A DNA stretch of 64,000 nucleotides, taken from assembly GCF_028610705.1 (NCBI RefSeq), contig NZ_JAQQWT010000004.1, positions 51,938-115,937 on the forward strand, read 5' to 3'. Shown here piece after piece: positions 9,023 to 17,634 of the stretch (position 1 is the first letter of the stretch; each line of letters opens with the position of its first letter). This DNA is from Halalkalibacter alkalisediminis. Lineage in GTDB: Bacteria > Bacillota > Bacilli > Bacillales > Bacillaceae_D. The notes below the pieces were generated by a model. It was given only the letters and a program-made list of their open reading frames with translations. It ran no database searches and was not told the origin of the DNA. The position numbers and the translations under genes are program-made.

Positions 9023-9520
9023 ATGACAAAGAGAAATATGGATGAAGTTGAAATCAAAGCAAGAGAATGGCTAGTCGAACGTGGAGTGACATTAGATGAT
9101 ATCGCTGAACTCGTTTATTTTTTGCAAGTAAAATATCATCCAGACTTACAATTAGAAGTATGCAAAGAAAATGTTGATCGAGTACTTCGCAAAAGAGAAG
9201 TTCAAAATGCTGTGATAACAGGTATTCAATTAGATGTCCTAGCAGAGAAAAAATTGCTAGATCAACCATTGCAGGACATTATCGACCGAGACGAAAGTTT
9301 ATATGGAGTCGATGAAATCATCGCCCTTTCAATTGTAAATGTATATGGTTCAATCGGTTTCACCAATTATGGGTATATCGACAAGCAAAAGCCAGGAATC
9401 TTAGAGAAATTAAACGATAAATCTACTGGTGAATGTCATACATTCCTTGATGATATTGTTGGTGCGATTGCAGCTGCAGCTTCCAGCCGATTAGCACATA
9501 GCGCTGCAAATACCGAATAA
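9023..9520 (+). CDS. yutG: Phosphatidylglycerophosphatase A-like protein YutG
   Basis: 165 residues from ATG 9023, which has GGAGG upstream. The C-terminal region carries the PgpA/YutG helices, with ITGIQLDVLAEKKLL, YGVDEIIALSIVNVYGSIGFTNYGYIDK, and HTFLDDIVGAIAAAASSRLAH. PgpA enzymes dephosphorylate phosphatidylglycerophosphate; this soluble Bacillus branch lacks obvious membrane spans, so the exact substrate is uncertain. It is monocistronic and diverges from yutH as in the conserved order. Confidence 0.88.
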   Translation: MTKRNMDEVEIKAREWLVERGVTLDDIAELVYFLQVKYHPDLQLEVCKENVDRVLRKREVQNAVITGIQLDVLAEKKLLDQPLQDIIDRDESLYGVDEIIALSIVNVYGSIGFTNYGYIDKQKPGILEKLNDKSTGECHTFLDDIVGAIAAAASSRLAHSAANTE

Positions 9521-9624
9521 AAAGTAAGTTCGACTAGAAAAAAGGCCGTTTCACATTAAATGGCCATTTATTTCAGCATAAACTAGCTTCGTTAAGTGAA
9601 AATCCCCCAGCCTATTCAAAAAAT

Positions 9625-9650
9625 AAAAAAGCACCTAATGGTGCTTTTTT
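9625..9650. terminator. Bidirectional terminator
   Basis: AAAAAAGCACC and GGTGCTTTTTT flank a TAAT loop. It serves yutG rightward and the CueP gene leftward, ending just at the CueP stop codon. Confidence 0.9.
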
Positions 9651-10187
9651 CTACATCAGCTGCATCGTTGTAATGCAAGTAGGATCCCCTTCGAATGTGG
9701 AAAGCTCCGATTCGACTATTTTCCCTTCATATGCAATCGATACGCGATATGTTTTTTCTCGAGGTAGCCACAAATCAATAAATCCGTTAGATTGAGATTT
9801 CAATGTTTCTTCAACTATAACGTTTCCTTCCGTGTCTTCAATATATACGTTCAATTCTTCGTTTGTTAATTCTCCTTGACAACCTGTCAAGTTATGGTTG
9901 GCTCAAGGATGGGTTTTATCGATGTACGGTGCGATGGAAACAAAAAAGTCGTCTTCAGGTAAGTCGTAGATGAACTGGTTTCCATCGCTTTCGGTCACAA
10001 TCAGTTGATGCGATGTAATAGAAGCAGTTTGACCTTCTATCTTTCCTACACTATAATCATGAACCAATTCCTTCATGTTTGTAGCTTCATTTACTTGTGT
10101 CATATTATTTTCGTCGTTTGCCGTAAAAACAAACACCGCTAGGACAACGGAGATCAATCCAATAACTGCAAGAATGTTTCTTTTCAT
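9651..10187 (-). CDS. cueP: CueP-family copper-binding protein with an in-frame UGA at a conserved Cys position (candidate selenoprotein)
   Basis: Read through one TGA (9903-9905), the frame gives a full-length protein of 178 residues from ATG 10187 (SD GGGAGAG). An N-terminal membrane anchor or signal (ILAVIGLISVVLAVFVFT) is followed by LVHDYSVGKIEGQTASITSH, FFVSIAPYIDKTHP, the UGA, ANHNLTGCQGELTNEE, IDLWLPREKTYRV and CITTMQLM. CueP proteins bind copper outside the cytoplasm through three conserved cysteines. Here the second (eight residues after the UGA) and third are present, and UGA stands where the first should be. A hairpin with a GGU loop lies 22-24 nt from the UGA, as in fdhF. The alternative is a plain nonsense mutation; an otherwise intact reading frame argues against old decay. 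Confidence 0.8.
9875..9891 (-). promoter_or_regulatory. Candidate bacterial SECIS hairpin after the CueP UGA
   Basis: On the minus strand CTTGACA-GGT-TGTCAAG forms a perfect 7-bp stem with GGU in the apical loop. Counting the U of UGA as 1, the GGU is at 22-24, the same place as in the E. coli fdhF SECIS. Part of this sequence also encodes the conserved LTGCQ motif of CueP, so chance is not excluded. Confidence 0.5.
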
Positions 10188-10468
10188 TTTGCTTCTCTCC
10201 CCATCTCTTTCCATTCTTTATTTTCTTTCTTTACTTCGAATTTATTTTACCATGATCTAGTTTAAATGCCTTTTGAAACAATGGGCAAACATATGAACAT
10301 TTCCACTCTAATCACATGTCTCTATTTCATTCCATTAAAGAGTACATAGCGCGAATTCTTCTAATTCACACGTTTTTTCCACTTGATCTAGTAAGGGTAA
10401 TTTTTCTAACCCCACAACGAAGTAAATGGTGATATGATGGGAGGAAGACCTACCATTGGGGGAAGAGT

Positions 10469-12097
10469 ATGAACAAAAAGACGAAAATGGTTATCTATAT
10501 TCTTCTGGCGACGATTTGGATTATTGGAACCGATTATATAGTTGCACAATTAGACATAAGTCCACAATTTTATGCAACACTTCAAAAAGCGAAGGCATTA
10601 TTTTTTATCTTATTAACAAGTTTCTTTATCTACTTTTCGTTTGTGAAACAAGAAGAAAATGAAGCCGTGACAGCTGAGAAGGAAAAGCTAGAGGCATTAA
10701 TTAATTCAATGGTTGATTTCGTTAATTTTAAAGACGGGGAAGGTAGATGGACTCAAGCCAACGACTTCGCTTTAAAGTTATTTCAAATATCTCATGTTGA
10801 TTACAAAGGAAAAAAAGATTCCGAACTCGGTGCTTATAGTGCCTTTTACAAGGAGGCCTTAGAGTATTGTGAAACTTCTGATGAAGAAGCGTGGAAACTC
10901 GGGAAAATATCGAGATGGACAGAAGAAGTCCCAATGCCTGATGGTACAACGAAAACGTTTGACACTCTTAAAATTCCTCACTTCCATGAAGATGGAACGC
11001 GAAAGGAATTAGTCGTTGTAGGTCGTGACATCACAGAGCAAGTGATTGCTGAGAAAAAGTTGGAACAAAGCAAACAAAAATACAAGTCATTGATCCAATA
11101 CAATCCTGAACTCGTTTATATTCTTAACGCTAAAGGGGAGATCATTGAATTAAATCCACGGTTTGAAGCGCTGACTGGCTACACTCCAGACACCTTCCTA
11201 GGTAAATCGGTTCTATCGTTAATCTCGGAAAAAGACCAAAACGAAGTTAAATACGCGTATCTTGAAATTCTTAAAAAAAGAGAATCTATTATCAATAAAG
11301 AAATTGAAATCATTCGAAAAGACGGAGATAAAAGGATTTTAATATGTACGGCGGTTCCAACTGTGATCGAAAATAAAGTAGTAGGCGCCATCGGCTACGC
11401 GCTTGACATCACAAAAGAGAAAGAAACCGAAGAACGCTTACGTAAAACAGAAAAGCTATCTGTCGTCGGAGAACTTGCTGCTAGTGTCGCTCATGAAATT
11501 CGCAATCCGTTGACTTCGATAAAAGGATTTATTCAATTCATGCAATCAAATGATGATAAAAATGGTACTTATTTTAAAATTATGCTTGATGAGTTAGAGC
11601 GCATTAACCAAATTTCGAGTGAACTGTTAGCTTTAGGCAAACCACGCGAAGTTCATTTTGAACAAAGCGATATCAATGATATTTTTACAAGTGTGATGTG
11701 GTTGCTTGAATCGCAGGCTAATTTATATAGTGTTGAGATTGAGTACACGAACGAACAGAATTTACCTTTAATCGACTGTGAGCCTAATCAATTGAAACAA
11801 TTGTTTATCAATGTGATTAAAAATTCCATTGAAGCAGATTCAAAGAAAATCTCAATCAATATCACTCATGAGAGTGAGTATTTGAACATTTCTATAAAGG
11901 ACGACGGGAATGGCATTGATCATGATCGAATCGAACGTTTAGGCGAACCTTTTTATTCTTCAAAGGAAAAAGGGACAGGTTTAGGCTTAACGGTCAGTTA
12001 TAAAATCATTCAGTCGCACAAAGGACAGATTTCCTTTAACAGTAACCTCAACACCGGAACAACCGTAACGATCTTACTTCCTATAAAAAAGGGCTAG
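10469..12097 (+). CDS. PAS-domain sensor histidine kinase (sporulation-kinase type)
   Basis: 542 residues. Two N-terminal membrane helices (about 8-25 and 42-60), then two PAS domains (about 70-195 and 205-320; FVNFKDGEGRWTQAN and YILNAKGEIIELNPRFEALTGY). The HisKA H-box is VAHEIRNPLTSIKGF with the phosphorylated His, and the HATPase has N (NVIKNSIEA), G1 (DDGNGID) and G2 (GTGLGLTVSY) boxes. It is orphan: no response regulator is adjacent, as for KinA-KinE of the Spo0F phosphorelay. It converges on another kinase at 12130. The SD is weak (GGGGGAAGAGT). Confidence 0.92.
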   Translation: MNKKTKMVIYILLATIWIIGTDYIVAQLDISPQFYATLQKAKALFFILLTSFFIYFSFVKQEENEAVTAEKEKLEALINSMVDFVNFKDGEGRWTQANDFALKLFQISHVDYKGKKDSELGAYSAFYKEALEYCETSDEEAWKLGKISRWTEEVPMPDGTTKTFDTLKIPHFHEDGTRKELVVVGRDITEQVIAEKKLEQSKQKYKSLIQYNPELVYILNAKGEIIELNPRFEALTGYTPDTFLGKSVLSLISEKDQNEVKYAYLEILKKRESIINKEIEIIRKDGDKRILICTAVPTVIENKVVGAIGYALDITKEKETEERLRKTEKLSVVGELAASVAHEIRNPLTSIKGFIQFMQSNDDKNGTYFKIMLDELERINQISSELLALGKPREVHFEQSDINDIFTSVMWLLESQANLYSVEIEYTNEQNLPLIDCEPNQLKQLFINVIKNSIEADSKKISINITHESEYLNISIKDDGNGIDHDRIERLGEPFYSSKEKGTGLGLTVSYKIIQSHKGQISFNSNLNTGTTVTILLPIKKG

Positions 12098-12128
12098 GTC
12101 CTCTGTAATGAACCTAGCCCTTTTTTAT
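12091..12128. terminator. Bidirectional terminator between convergent kinases
   Basis: GGGCTAGGT (12091-12099, overlapping the stop codon) pairs with ACCTAGCCC (12112-12120), with a T-run on the right and an A-run on the left. Confidence 0.92.
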
Positions 12129-12129
12129 T

Positions 12130-13395
12130 TTAAGACAACGCCTCGACACGCTTAAATGCTACTTTAAACTCAGTTCCTATTCCTTTCGTACTTTCCACTG
12201 ATATTTGCCCATTTAAAGCATCTACAAGACGAAAGACGACCATCGTCCCTAAACCCGTTCCTTTTTCTTTCAGGGAAAAAAAAGGAGTTCCTAGCCTAGA
12301 TAATTCTTCTTCTGTCATTCCGACACCACTGTCTGCAAGTTGAATCGTTACATACTTGCCTTCTGCTGAAATCGTTACGTCTAACTCCCCTCCACCAGGC
12401 ATTGCTTCAATGGCATTTTTAGCTAAATTAATGATCAGTTGTTGAAATTTCTTACGATCAATACTAATAAAATACACATTTGATTCATCATGAAGGATGC
12501 GACACTTGACATTATGCATGAGTGCCAACGGATTGATTACGTTAATCGTATACGTAATCTCCTCTACCACGTCAATGGGTTCAAGATTAATTTCTTCGTA
12601 AGGCTTCGCATACGTTAAGTAGTCGGTTATGATAGACTCGGCTCGGTTCAATTCTTGGAGAGCTAAGCCTAGGTGTTGATCTCTTTTTTCTTTGTTTAAG
12701 TTCTCATCCTTCATCACTAGTTGGATAAACCCTTTTGTCACGGTTAATGGGTTTCGAACTTCGTGAGAGATAGAAGAAGCCATTTCACTTAACCCTTTAA
12801 ATTTATCTTGTATGTAATAATTTTCCATCACTTCATTTGCTTTTTTTAAATACTCAACTAAGTAAATCAAACCAGCAGTCAATAAAAGTTTGGTTACAAA
12901 ACTTGTGAAAATAAGGCTAGGATGAATTTTGGTCATCGTTCCAAACATTAAATGACAGGTCAAAAATTCTAATAGAAGATATGATAAGGACAAAAAGATA
13001 GAATAATATATTTTCTTTTTTAAAGAAAGAGAATTCAATTTAGGAATATACCATGTATATAACAAAACAAACATTATGACAATTGTGATGAAGTGTACAT
13101 AAAAACCATCTCCACCTATAAAGAAGCGGTTCACAACGGAGAACAATGACAAAGTAAGAACCACATTCCTACCACCATACACAGCCCCAATTAAAATAGG
13201 AATAAACCTCAAGTCAAACACATGTCCATGATGTTCATAAATGGGAAATTTCATACACAAGGCAATTGAAGCGACTGATAAAATGATTAGAAGGAGTTTA
13301 TTATTTCGTTTAAACAACTGATGTACATTGACAAAAATGTGATAAACGAAAATACTCGTCAAAATAATCAACACATTCATATATAAATTTTCCAT
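12130..13395 (-). CDS. KinB-like membrane sensor histidine kinase (5TM-type sensor)
   Basis: 421 residues. Six or so hydrophobic segments in residues 1-190 (including FIPILIGAVYGGRNVVLTLSLFSVV) resemble the 5TM-Lyt sensor of KinB and LytS. The H-box SISHEVRNPLTVTKGFIQLV, N-box INLAKNAIEAM, G1 DSGVGMTEEE and G2 GTGLGTMVVFRLV are intact. It has no cytosolic PAS and no partner response regulator, and probably feeds the sporulation phosphorelay. It faces the PAS kinase at 10469. Confidence 0.9.
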   Translation of the reverse strand: MENLYMNVLIILTSIFVYHIFVNVHQLFKRNNKLLLIILSVASIALCMKFPIYEHHGHVFDLRFIPILIGAVYGGRNVVLTLSLFSVVNRFFIGGDGFYVHFITIVIMFVLLYTWYIPKLNSLSLKKKIYYSIFLSLSYLLLEFLTCHLMFGTMTKIHPSLIFTSFVTKLLLTAGLIYLVEYLKKANEVMENYYIQDKFKGLSEMASSISHEVRNPLTVTKGFIQLVMKDENLNKEKRDQHLGLALQELNRAESIITDYLTYAKPYEEINLEPIDVVEEITYTINVINPLALMHNVKCRILHDESNVYFISIDRKKFQQLIINLAKNAIEAMPGGGELDVTISAEGKYVTIQLADSGVGMTEEELSRLGTPFFSLKEKGTGLGTMVVFRLVDALNGQISVESTKGIGTEFKVAFKRVEALS

Positions 13396-13559
13396 AGATA
13401 ACCACCTAACTTTTTTAATGGTCCATACTTGTTTACTACGTTCTCATCCTATTCCTTGTCCATTTTACCATTTCTAACGACCCCTGTAACTTCATGCTGA
13501 AATCAGATACTCTCTGGTATGAAAGTCCACGAATACTAGCCTCTATCCCCAAACAAAAA

Positions 13560-13592
13560 AAACGTCAGAGCACCTAAAATACTCTGACGTCC
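13560..13592 (-). terminator. Terminator after yutF
   Basis: ACGTCAGAG and CTCTGACGT form the stem around an 11-nt loop; on the minus strand the T-run follows. Confidence 0.9.
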
Positions 13593-13596
13593 CTTT

Positions 13597-14364
13597 TTAT
13601 TCAAATGTCCATTCTGCTAATGAATCAATCGCGTGAGTCGGCTTATCTTCATAGGAGTCGATATGCTCTTTTGTAGACACTCCTGTATAAACCATTAGCG
13701 TATCCATGCCCGCACGAATCCCAGCTAAAATATCTGTATGATAATTGTCTCCAATCATAATGGTGTCTTCCTTTGCTAATCCAATGACTTCTAAAGCTTG
13801 TTCGACAATAATCGATTCTGGCTTTCCAATGAACTTAGGCGTTACCCCTGTTGAAACAGATATGACGGAAACAATTGAACCCGCGCCAGGCAATAGGCCA
13901 CGCTCTGTTGGCAAAGCTACGTCTCCATTTGTCGCGATAAAGGTCGCACCTGCTCTTACATTTAACGCTGCTTTCGTAAGCTTCTCATAATTTATTGTCC
14001 GATCTAAACCAACCACTACAAAGTCAGCACCTTCATCGACAATCTCATGTCCTTCTTCTTCAAGGGCAAACTTTAGCCCCTCTTCCCCAACCATACAAAC
14101 TCGAGCATTTTTTTTGAGTTCTGAAATGTAAGTAGCAGTTGCCATACTTGTTGTAAACACATGCTCAGTCGTTGCAGGGACGTCCATTTCTCTTAAGTGA
14201 TTTGCCACGTCCTCTGGTCGCTTCGTCGAATTATTCGTAACAAAAAGATATGGCAAATTCCTTTTCTCGAGTTCCTTTACAAACGTTACCGCCTCATCAA
14301 TTTTTTCACTGCCGCGATAAACCGTTCCATCTAAATCAATTAAAAAACCTTTGTAACCCTTCAT
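13597..14364 (-). CDS. yutF: HAD-IIA family phosphatase YutF (NagD/AraL-like)
   Basis: 255 residues from the ATG at 14364, preceded by AGAGGG. Motif I is GFLIDLDGTVYRGS (nucleophile Asp), motif II FVTNNSTKRPEDV, motif III FIGKPESIIVEQAL and motif IV MIGDNYHTDILAGIRAGM; the cap domain lies between II and III as in NagD. These enzymes dephosphorylate small sugar or nucleotide phosphates in the cytosol; the substrate of YutF is not fixed. Conserved position in the yut cluster. Confidence 0.93.
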   Translation of the reverse strand: MKGYKGFLIDLDGTVYRGSEKIDEAVTFVKELEKRNLPYLFVTNNSTKRPEDVANHLREMDVPATTEHVFTTSMATATYISELKKNARVCMVGEEGLKFALEEEGHEIVDEGADFVVVGLDRTINYEKLTKAALNVRAGATFIATNGDVALPTERGLLPGAGSIVSVISVSTGVTPKFIGKPESIIVEQALEVIGLAKEDTIMIGDNYHTDILAGIRAGMDTLMVYTGVSTKEHIDSYEDKPTHAIDSLAEWTFE

Positions 14365-14422
14365 GTTTTCCCTCTTTCTACGTAAAAATATATGTAGGTG
14401 CACAATTAAATTTTGTGCACGT

Positions 14423-15061
14423 TTATCGTTCTTTTACTTTATAAACACAACTAGAGGCATTTTCCTTTGCAATACAGGATTGCCTTTGGACATGATCGGT
14501 ATTTAGCAAACGTTTAAACAATTGCTGTTCACAGGAACAAGCAACTGGATACTCCCTTGCTACTTGCGCGATCGGACAATTATATTCAATAAACTCAAAA
14601 GAGCCGTCCTCCACTTGCTTGTATTCAACCATATAACCACCCTCACTTTGAACACGAGCTAATGCCTCGATACGTTCTTTGAGAGAACCCGTCACTTCTG
14701 ATTGATATTTTTCGAAAAGACGTTCTTTTCGTTGTTCAAACAATTGATCGACGATTTCCGTTCCACTCAGGTCCACTAGATCTTTAAGGATGCCTAATGA
14801 GAGTTCATTGTAATTTCTCGGAAACGATTCACTTCCTTTTTCCGTTAAAAAAAATCTGTGAATCGGCCTTCCCATCGCTTGTTTTTCAAGCCGTGATGTA
14901 ATCAACTCTTCCTTTTCTAGTTCTCGTAAGTGTCTTCGGATTGCCATTTCTGTCACATCAAGTTCCGTTGCTAAAGTCGAAACGGTTAGCTCTTTATTAC
15001 GTTTTAACAATGTTAAGATTACTTGACGTGTAGAGGTCGCCTCTTTTTTCACAACGATCAC
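14423..15061 (-). CDS. Helix-turn-helix regulator with a C-terminal cysteine cluster (SufR-like)
   Basis: About 212 residues. The winged helix (VSTLATELDVTEMAIRRHLRELEKEELI) is DeoR/ArsR-like; the C-terminus holds NCPIAQ, ACSCEQQLFKRLL, QSCIAKENASSC, the arrangement of SufR-type repressors that bind a [4Fe-4S] cluster. It may sense iron-sulphur status, which would fit the nearby Fe-S and lipoate genes, but no target is evident. The start is uncertain: ATG 15061 has a short AAGG, and ATG 15076 or a GTG further in are also possible. Confidence 0.8.
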   Translation of the reverse strand: MIVVKKEATSTRQVILTLLKRNKELTVSTLATELDVTEMAIRRHLRELEKEELITSRLEKQAMGRPIHRFFLTEKGSESFPRNYNELSLGILKDLVDLSGTEIVDQLFEQRKERLFEKYQSEVTGSLKERIEALARVQSEGGYMVEYKQVEDGSFEFIEYNCPIAQVAREYPVACSCEQQLFKRLLNTDHVQRQSCIAKENASSCVYKVKER

Positions 15062-15149
15062 CATCCTTACCTTCATTGTATGCGATGATCATTAAATTGC
15101 AAAATCATGTCACTTGTGAAAAGTCTAACAGATTCTTCCAATGACTATT

Positions 15150-15590
15150 TTATTTTGGTAAAAATGCACTTACTGGCCCTAATTCTTCAACTAAATATCG
15201 TCTGATTTCTACAGGGAAATTGGTTAACGATTGTTTATGTTCAAGTAAAAGGCTTAGTAGCTGCTCATGATTAACCTCTGTATAGTTTTGCACGAGCTGC
15301 TTTCGTAAGCCGATGATCGCCTTTAAATTGCTGGCATCTACTTGTTGCACCACTTTTTCGTCTTCTAAAATATCGATAATATCCTCATATCCACCTGGAT
15401 CGCGCATGATAAATCCATCGATCATGCTGTTTCCAACATCAATAATCGATTCAATCATGACATAAGCGATTCGCTCTAGAGCAAGCTTCTGAGTTAAATC
15501 TTTTAAGTCATTTAATTGACTAACATGCCCTTCTAGCTTCTCCATATAAACAAGCGTTTGTTCAATTTTTTCACGGTCAACGAAATACAC
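15150..15590 (-). CDS. yutE: YutE family (DUF86, HepT-like) protein
   Basis: 146 residues from GTG 15590, chosen because GGAGGGG lies six nt upstream; an ATG 24 nt earlier lacks an SD. The sequence (YFVDREKIEQTLVYMEKLEG, LALERIAYVMIESIIDVGNSMI) is the all-helical DUF86 fold, related to the HepT toxins of HepT-MntA pairs. No MntA-like nucleotidyltransferase is next to it, and yutE is a conserved core gene in Bacillus, so a stand-alone nucleic-acid-related role is more likely than a toxin-antitoxin role. This is inference. Confidence 0.88.
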   Translation of the reverse strand: MYFVDREKIEQTLVYMEKLEGHVSQLNDLKDLTQKLALERIAYVMIESIIDVGNSMIDGFIMRDPGGYEDIIDILEDEKVVQQVDASNLKAIIGLRKQLVQNYTEVNHEQLLSLLLEHKQSLTNFPVEIRRYLVEELGPVSAFLPK

Positions 15591-15724
15591 ACGTAACCCC
15601 TCCACTTCATTCATCTTTCTTTATATGTAGTATACATCATTCTCAAGGTCTAAGTCCTACCGTTTCTTCATTGCTCTACACATGGTATGATACGTATATA
15701 TAGGAAAGAAAAGGAGCTTATGCC

Positions 15725-15991
15725 ATGTCGGAACGATTTTATTTATATGACGAAGTAGAAGACACACGAACAAGATTTGTCAGTTTCATGGGAGAACATC
15801 AACGCTTTGACCTTGCTATTGTGACCTCATCTAGATATTACGGAAAGCAACTCGTTCTTGACATTCAATCAAGCCGTTTTGCGATTATTGGATCGGACGA
15901 CTTAGAAGAACCCGGTTATATTGAACATGCTTACAACTTATCAGCTGAAGAAGCTGAAGAGTTACGTTCGTTTTTAAGTGAGCTTGTCTAA
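15725..15991 (+). CDS. DUF3055 family small protein
   Basis: 88 residues with the signature ERFYLYDEVEDTRTRFVSFMGE and LEEPGYIEHAYNLSAEEAEELRSFL of DUF3055, found in many Bacillaceae. No signal peptide or membrane span. The function is unknown. AAGGAGC precedes the ATG at a good distance. It is divergent from yutE. Confidence 0.85.
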   Translation: MSERFYLYDEVEDTRTRFVSFMGEHQRFDLAIVTSSRYYGKQLVLDIQSSRFAIIGSDDLEEPGYIEHAYNLSAEEAEELRSFLSELV

Positions 15992-16097
15992 GGTTGGCCA
16001 CGTCGTGCATCTCGGCTGATTTGAACCCTTTTCTCATCCATTCCCTTAAGTAAAGACTTCCCCTTACGGACATAATAGTCGTAAGGAGGTGGGAAGT

Positions 16098-16418
16098 ATG
16101 GCGAAAGCAAAACAGTCAGGCTCTCATGACAAAGAAGCTCAAGTGTACACGGATTTTTCCAATGTAGAAACGATGCGTAACTTCATCGTTCCTGAGCAAA
16201 CACCAGAGGGGCCCTATGGTTCACCCTTTAATAAAGATACACCTGTTGTAAATAAAAGTACTCCTTGGGAAGAAGGCCAACGTTCTTACAGTGCCTTTAA
16301 TTATGAATTTAAGTCGTTGCATCAAAACTTACCAAGACAATTTCCAGGTGCCCATCCAACTCATGATGACCCAAATAAAAATGAAGAACCACCTTATACA
16401 ACGAATGACCTCACTTAA
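16098..16418 (+). CDS. Conserved hydrophilic Bacillaceae protein of unknown function
   Basis: 106 residues from ATG 16098, preceded by the near-perfect SD AAGGAGGTG. It is polar and proline-rich (VPEQTPEGPYGSPFNKDTPV, STPWEEGQRSYSAFNYEF), without cysteine, signal peptide or membrane span, and looks largely disordered. I know similar proteins only as uncharacterised cytosolic proteins of spore formers. It shares a bidirectional terminator with yutD. No function can be proposed. Confidence 0.75.
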   Translation: MAKAKQSGSHDKEAQVYTDFSNVETMRNFIVPEQTPEGPYGSPFNKDTPVVNKSTPWEEGQRSYSAFNYEFKSLHQNLPRQFPGAHPTHDDPNKNEEPPYTTNDLT

Positions 16419-16438
16419 AGGCACAAAGGCAATGCAAA

Positions 16439-16470
16439 AAAAAAACAGCCTAATTTGGCTGTTTTTCTTT
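16439..16470. terminator. Bidirectional terminator
   Basis: AAACAGCC and GGCTGTTT flank TAATTT, with A- and T-runs outside. It overlaps the last codons of yutD on the minus strand. Confidence 0.9.
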
Positions 16471-16746
16471 TTCTTCTTTTACCCGCTTAATAACGAAATA
16501 GGCACATCCAAAATTACAAAATTCATATAAGTAATCGGGCAGTGTACTAATTTTCGTATCATGGGTTGATTTTTTATGGCGGTCTTCAAAAAAACCTCTC
16601 AACCGAAGTTGATTGTAGCCCCAGTCTCCTACAATGTAATCGTATTTATTTAAAACATCAGAGTACCGAGCTTTGAAAGCCTCTTCATCCCAACCATCTT
16701 TAACATCTTCTACCACTTCATAGTGCATCCCTTGAATGCGAACCAT
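16450..16746 (-). CDS. yutD: YutD family (DUF1027) protein
   Basis: 98 residues from ATG 16746, which has GAGAGGTGAG upstream. The YDYIVGDWGYNQLRLRGFF and LPDYLYEFCNFGCAYFVIKRV segments (with CNFGC) are diagnostic of YutD. The role is unknown; in many Firmicutes it neighbours lipA or yutE as here. The stop codon lies within the shared terminator stem. Confidence 0.92.
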   Translation of the reverse strand: MVRIQGMHYEVVEDVKDGWDEEAFKARYSDVLNKYDYIVGDWGYNQLRLRGFFEDRHKKSTHDTKISTLPDYLYEFCNFGCAYFVIKRVKEEKEKQPN

Positions 16747-16886
16747 CTGGCTCACCTCTCCATTTTAGCTTACCTTATTATACCACATCTCACTTTAGAC
16801 AACAGCTTTTCCTCTTTTACCTCCATCATTTACTAGCAGTAAAACGACTTCATAATGGTCATTCTTAAAGTAGGGGAGGTTTGATT

Positions 16887-17519
16887 ATGTTAAAAAAATC
16901 ATTACTCATTACTGGCCTAGCTAGTATGATGCTTGTTGCAGGCTGTCAAATGCCGGAGCAAGGACAGTCGTTGCAACGAACAGCCAATTATGATAGTCAT
17001 CAACCGAATGGTGGGTATTATCCCATTAACCGAGTAAACCAAACTCAAAGTTACAATCATTACGGATATCAACGATATGACAGAGAACATGTCAATAACA
17101 ATGGTCGACAAAATGTCATTCCTGCCGTAGACCGTAGCTTATTAGCTGACTCGGTAACACGGTTAGTCTTAACCAATGATGTTGTCAGTGAAGCTGGTGC
17201 CCTTGTGACGGATAAATACGTTCTTGTTGCCTATGACGCACAAGCTGATAACCGAGAATCTGTCGCAGACCAAGTAAAACGAAGCGCGTTGTCGATCGTT
17301 CCTCGTTACTATGAGGTTTATATATCAGATAACCCAGATCACTTTGATGAGATTGAGCGTTTCCAACACATGACAACAGGATCTGCTGACATGGAAGGAG
17401 CTCTTACTCAAACGATTAACGAGATGACACAAGCATCTCCACAAGGTCAGTACAACGAAGAAACAGACGATAACATCCAAATCATGCAACAAAAACAAAG
17501 ACGATTAATGGATAGATAA
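16887..17519 (+). CDS. yutC: YhcN/YlaJ-type sporulation lipoprotein (YutC-like)
   Basis: 210 residues. A lipobox signal (MLKKSLLITGLASMMLVAGC) predicts lipidation at Cys20. An Asn/Tyr-rich linker follows, then the YhcN domain: ADSVTRLVLTNDVVSEAGALVTDKYVLVAYDA, RSALSIVPRYYEVYISDNPDHFDEIERF. This family occurs in the forespore inner membrane, where members affect germination or outgrowth. Start ATG 16887 is preceded by GGGGAGGT. The position beside lipA matches yutC; the symbol is assigned by synteny. Confidence 0.85.
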   Translation: MLKKSLLITGLASMMLVAGCQMPEQGQSLQRTANYDSHQPNGGYYPINRVNQTQSYNHYGYQRYDREHVNNNGRQNVIPAVDRSLLADSVTRLVLTNDVVSEAGALVTDKYVLVAYDAQADNRESVADQVKRSALSIVPRYYEVYISDNPDHFDEIERFQHMTTGSADMEGALTQTINEMTQASPQGQYNEETDDNIQIMQQKQRRLMDR

Positions 17520-17533
17520 AATGGAACTTGCTT

Positions 17534-17565
17534 AAGACCAAATCGTTGTGATTTGGTCTTTCTTT
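17534..17565 (+). terminator. Terminator after the YhcN-type gene
   Basis: AAGACCAAATC pairs with GATTTGGTCTT, followed by a T-rich tract. The stem is almost the same as that after tetR-yutJ (2455). Confidence 0.88.
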
Positions 17566-17634
17566 TGTGGGGGTGACAAAGGCTGGCTTGGCGCAGACAC
17601 TAGGAGCGGTCAAATTGTCCTTTAAACAGGTGTT

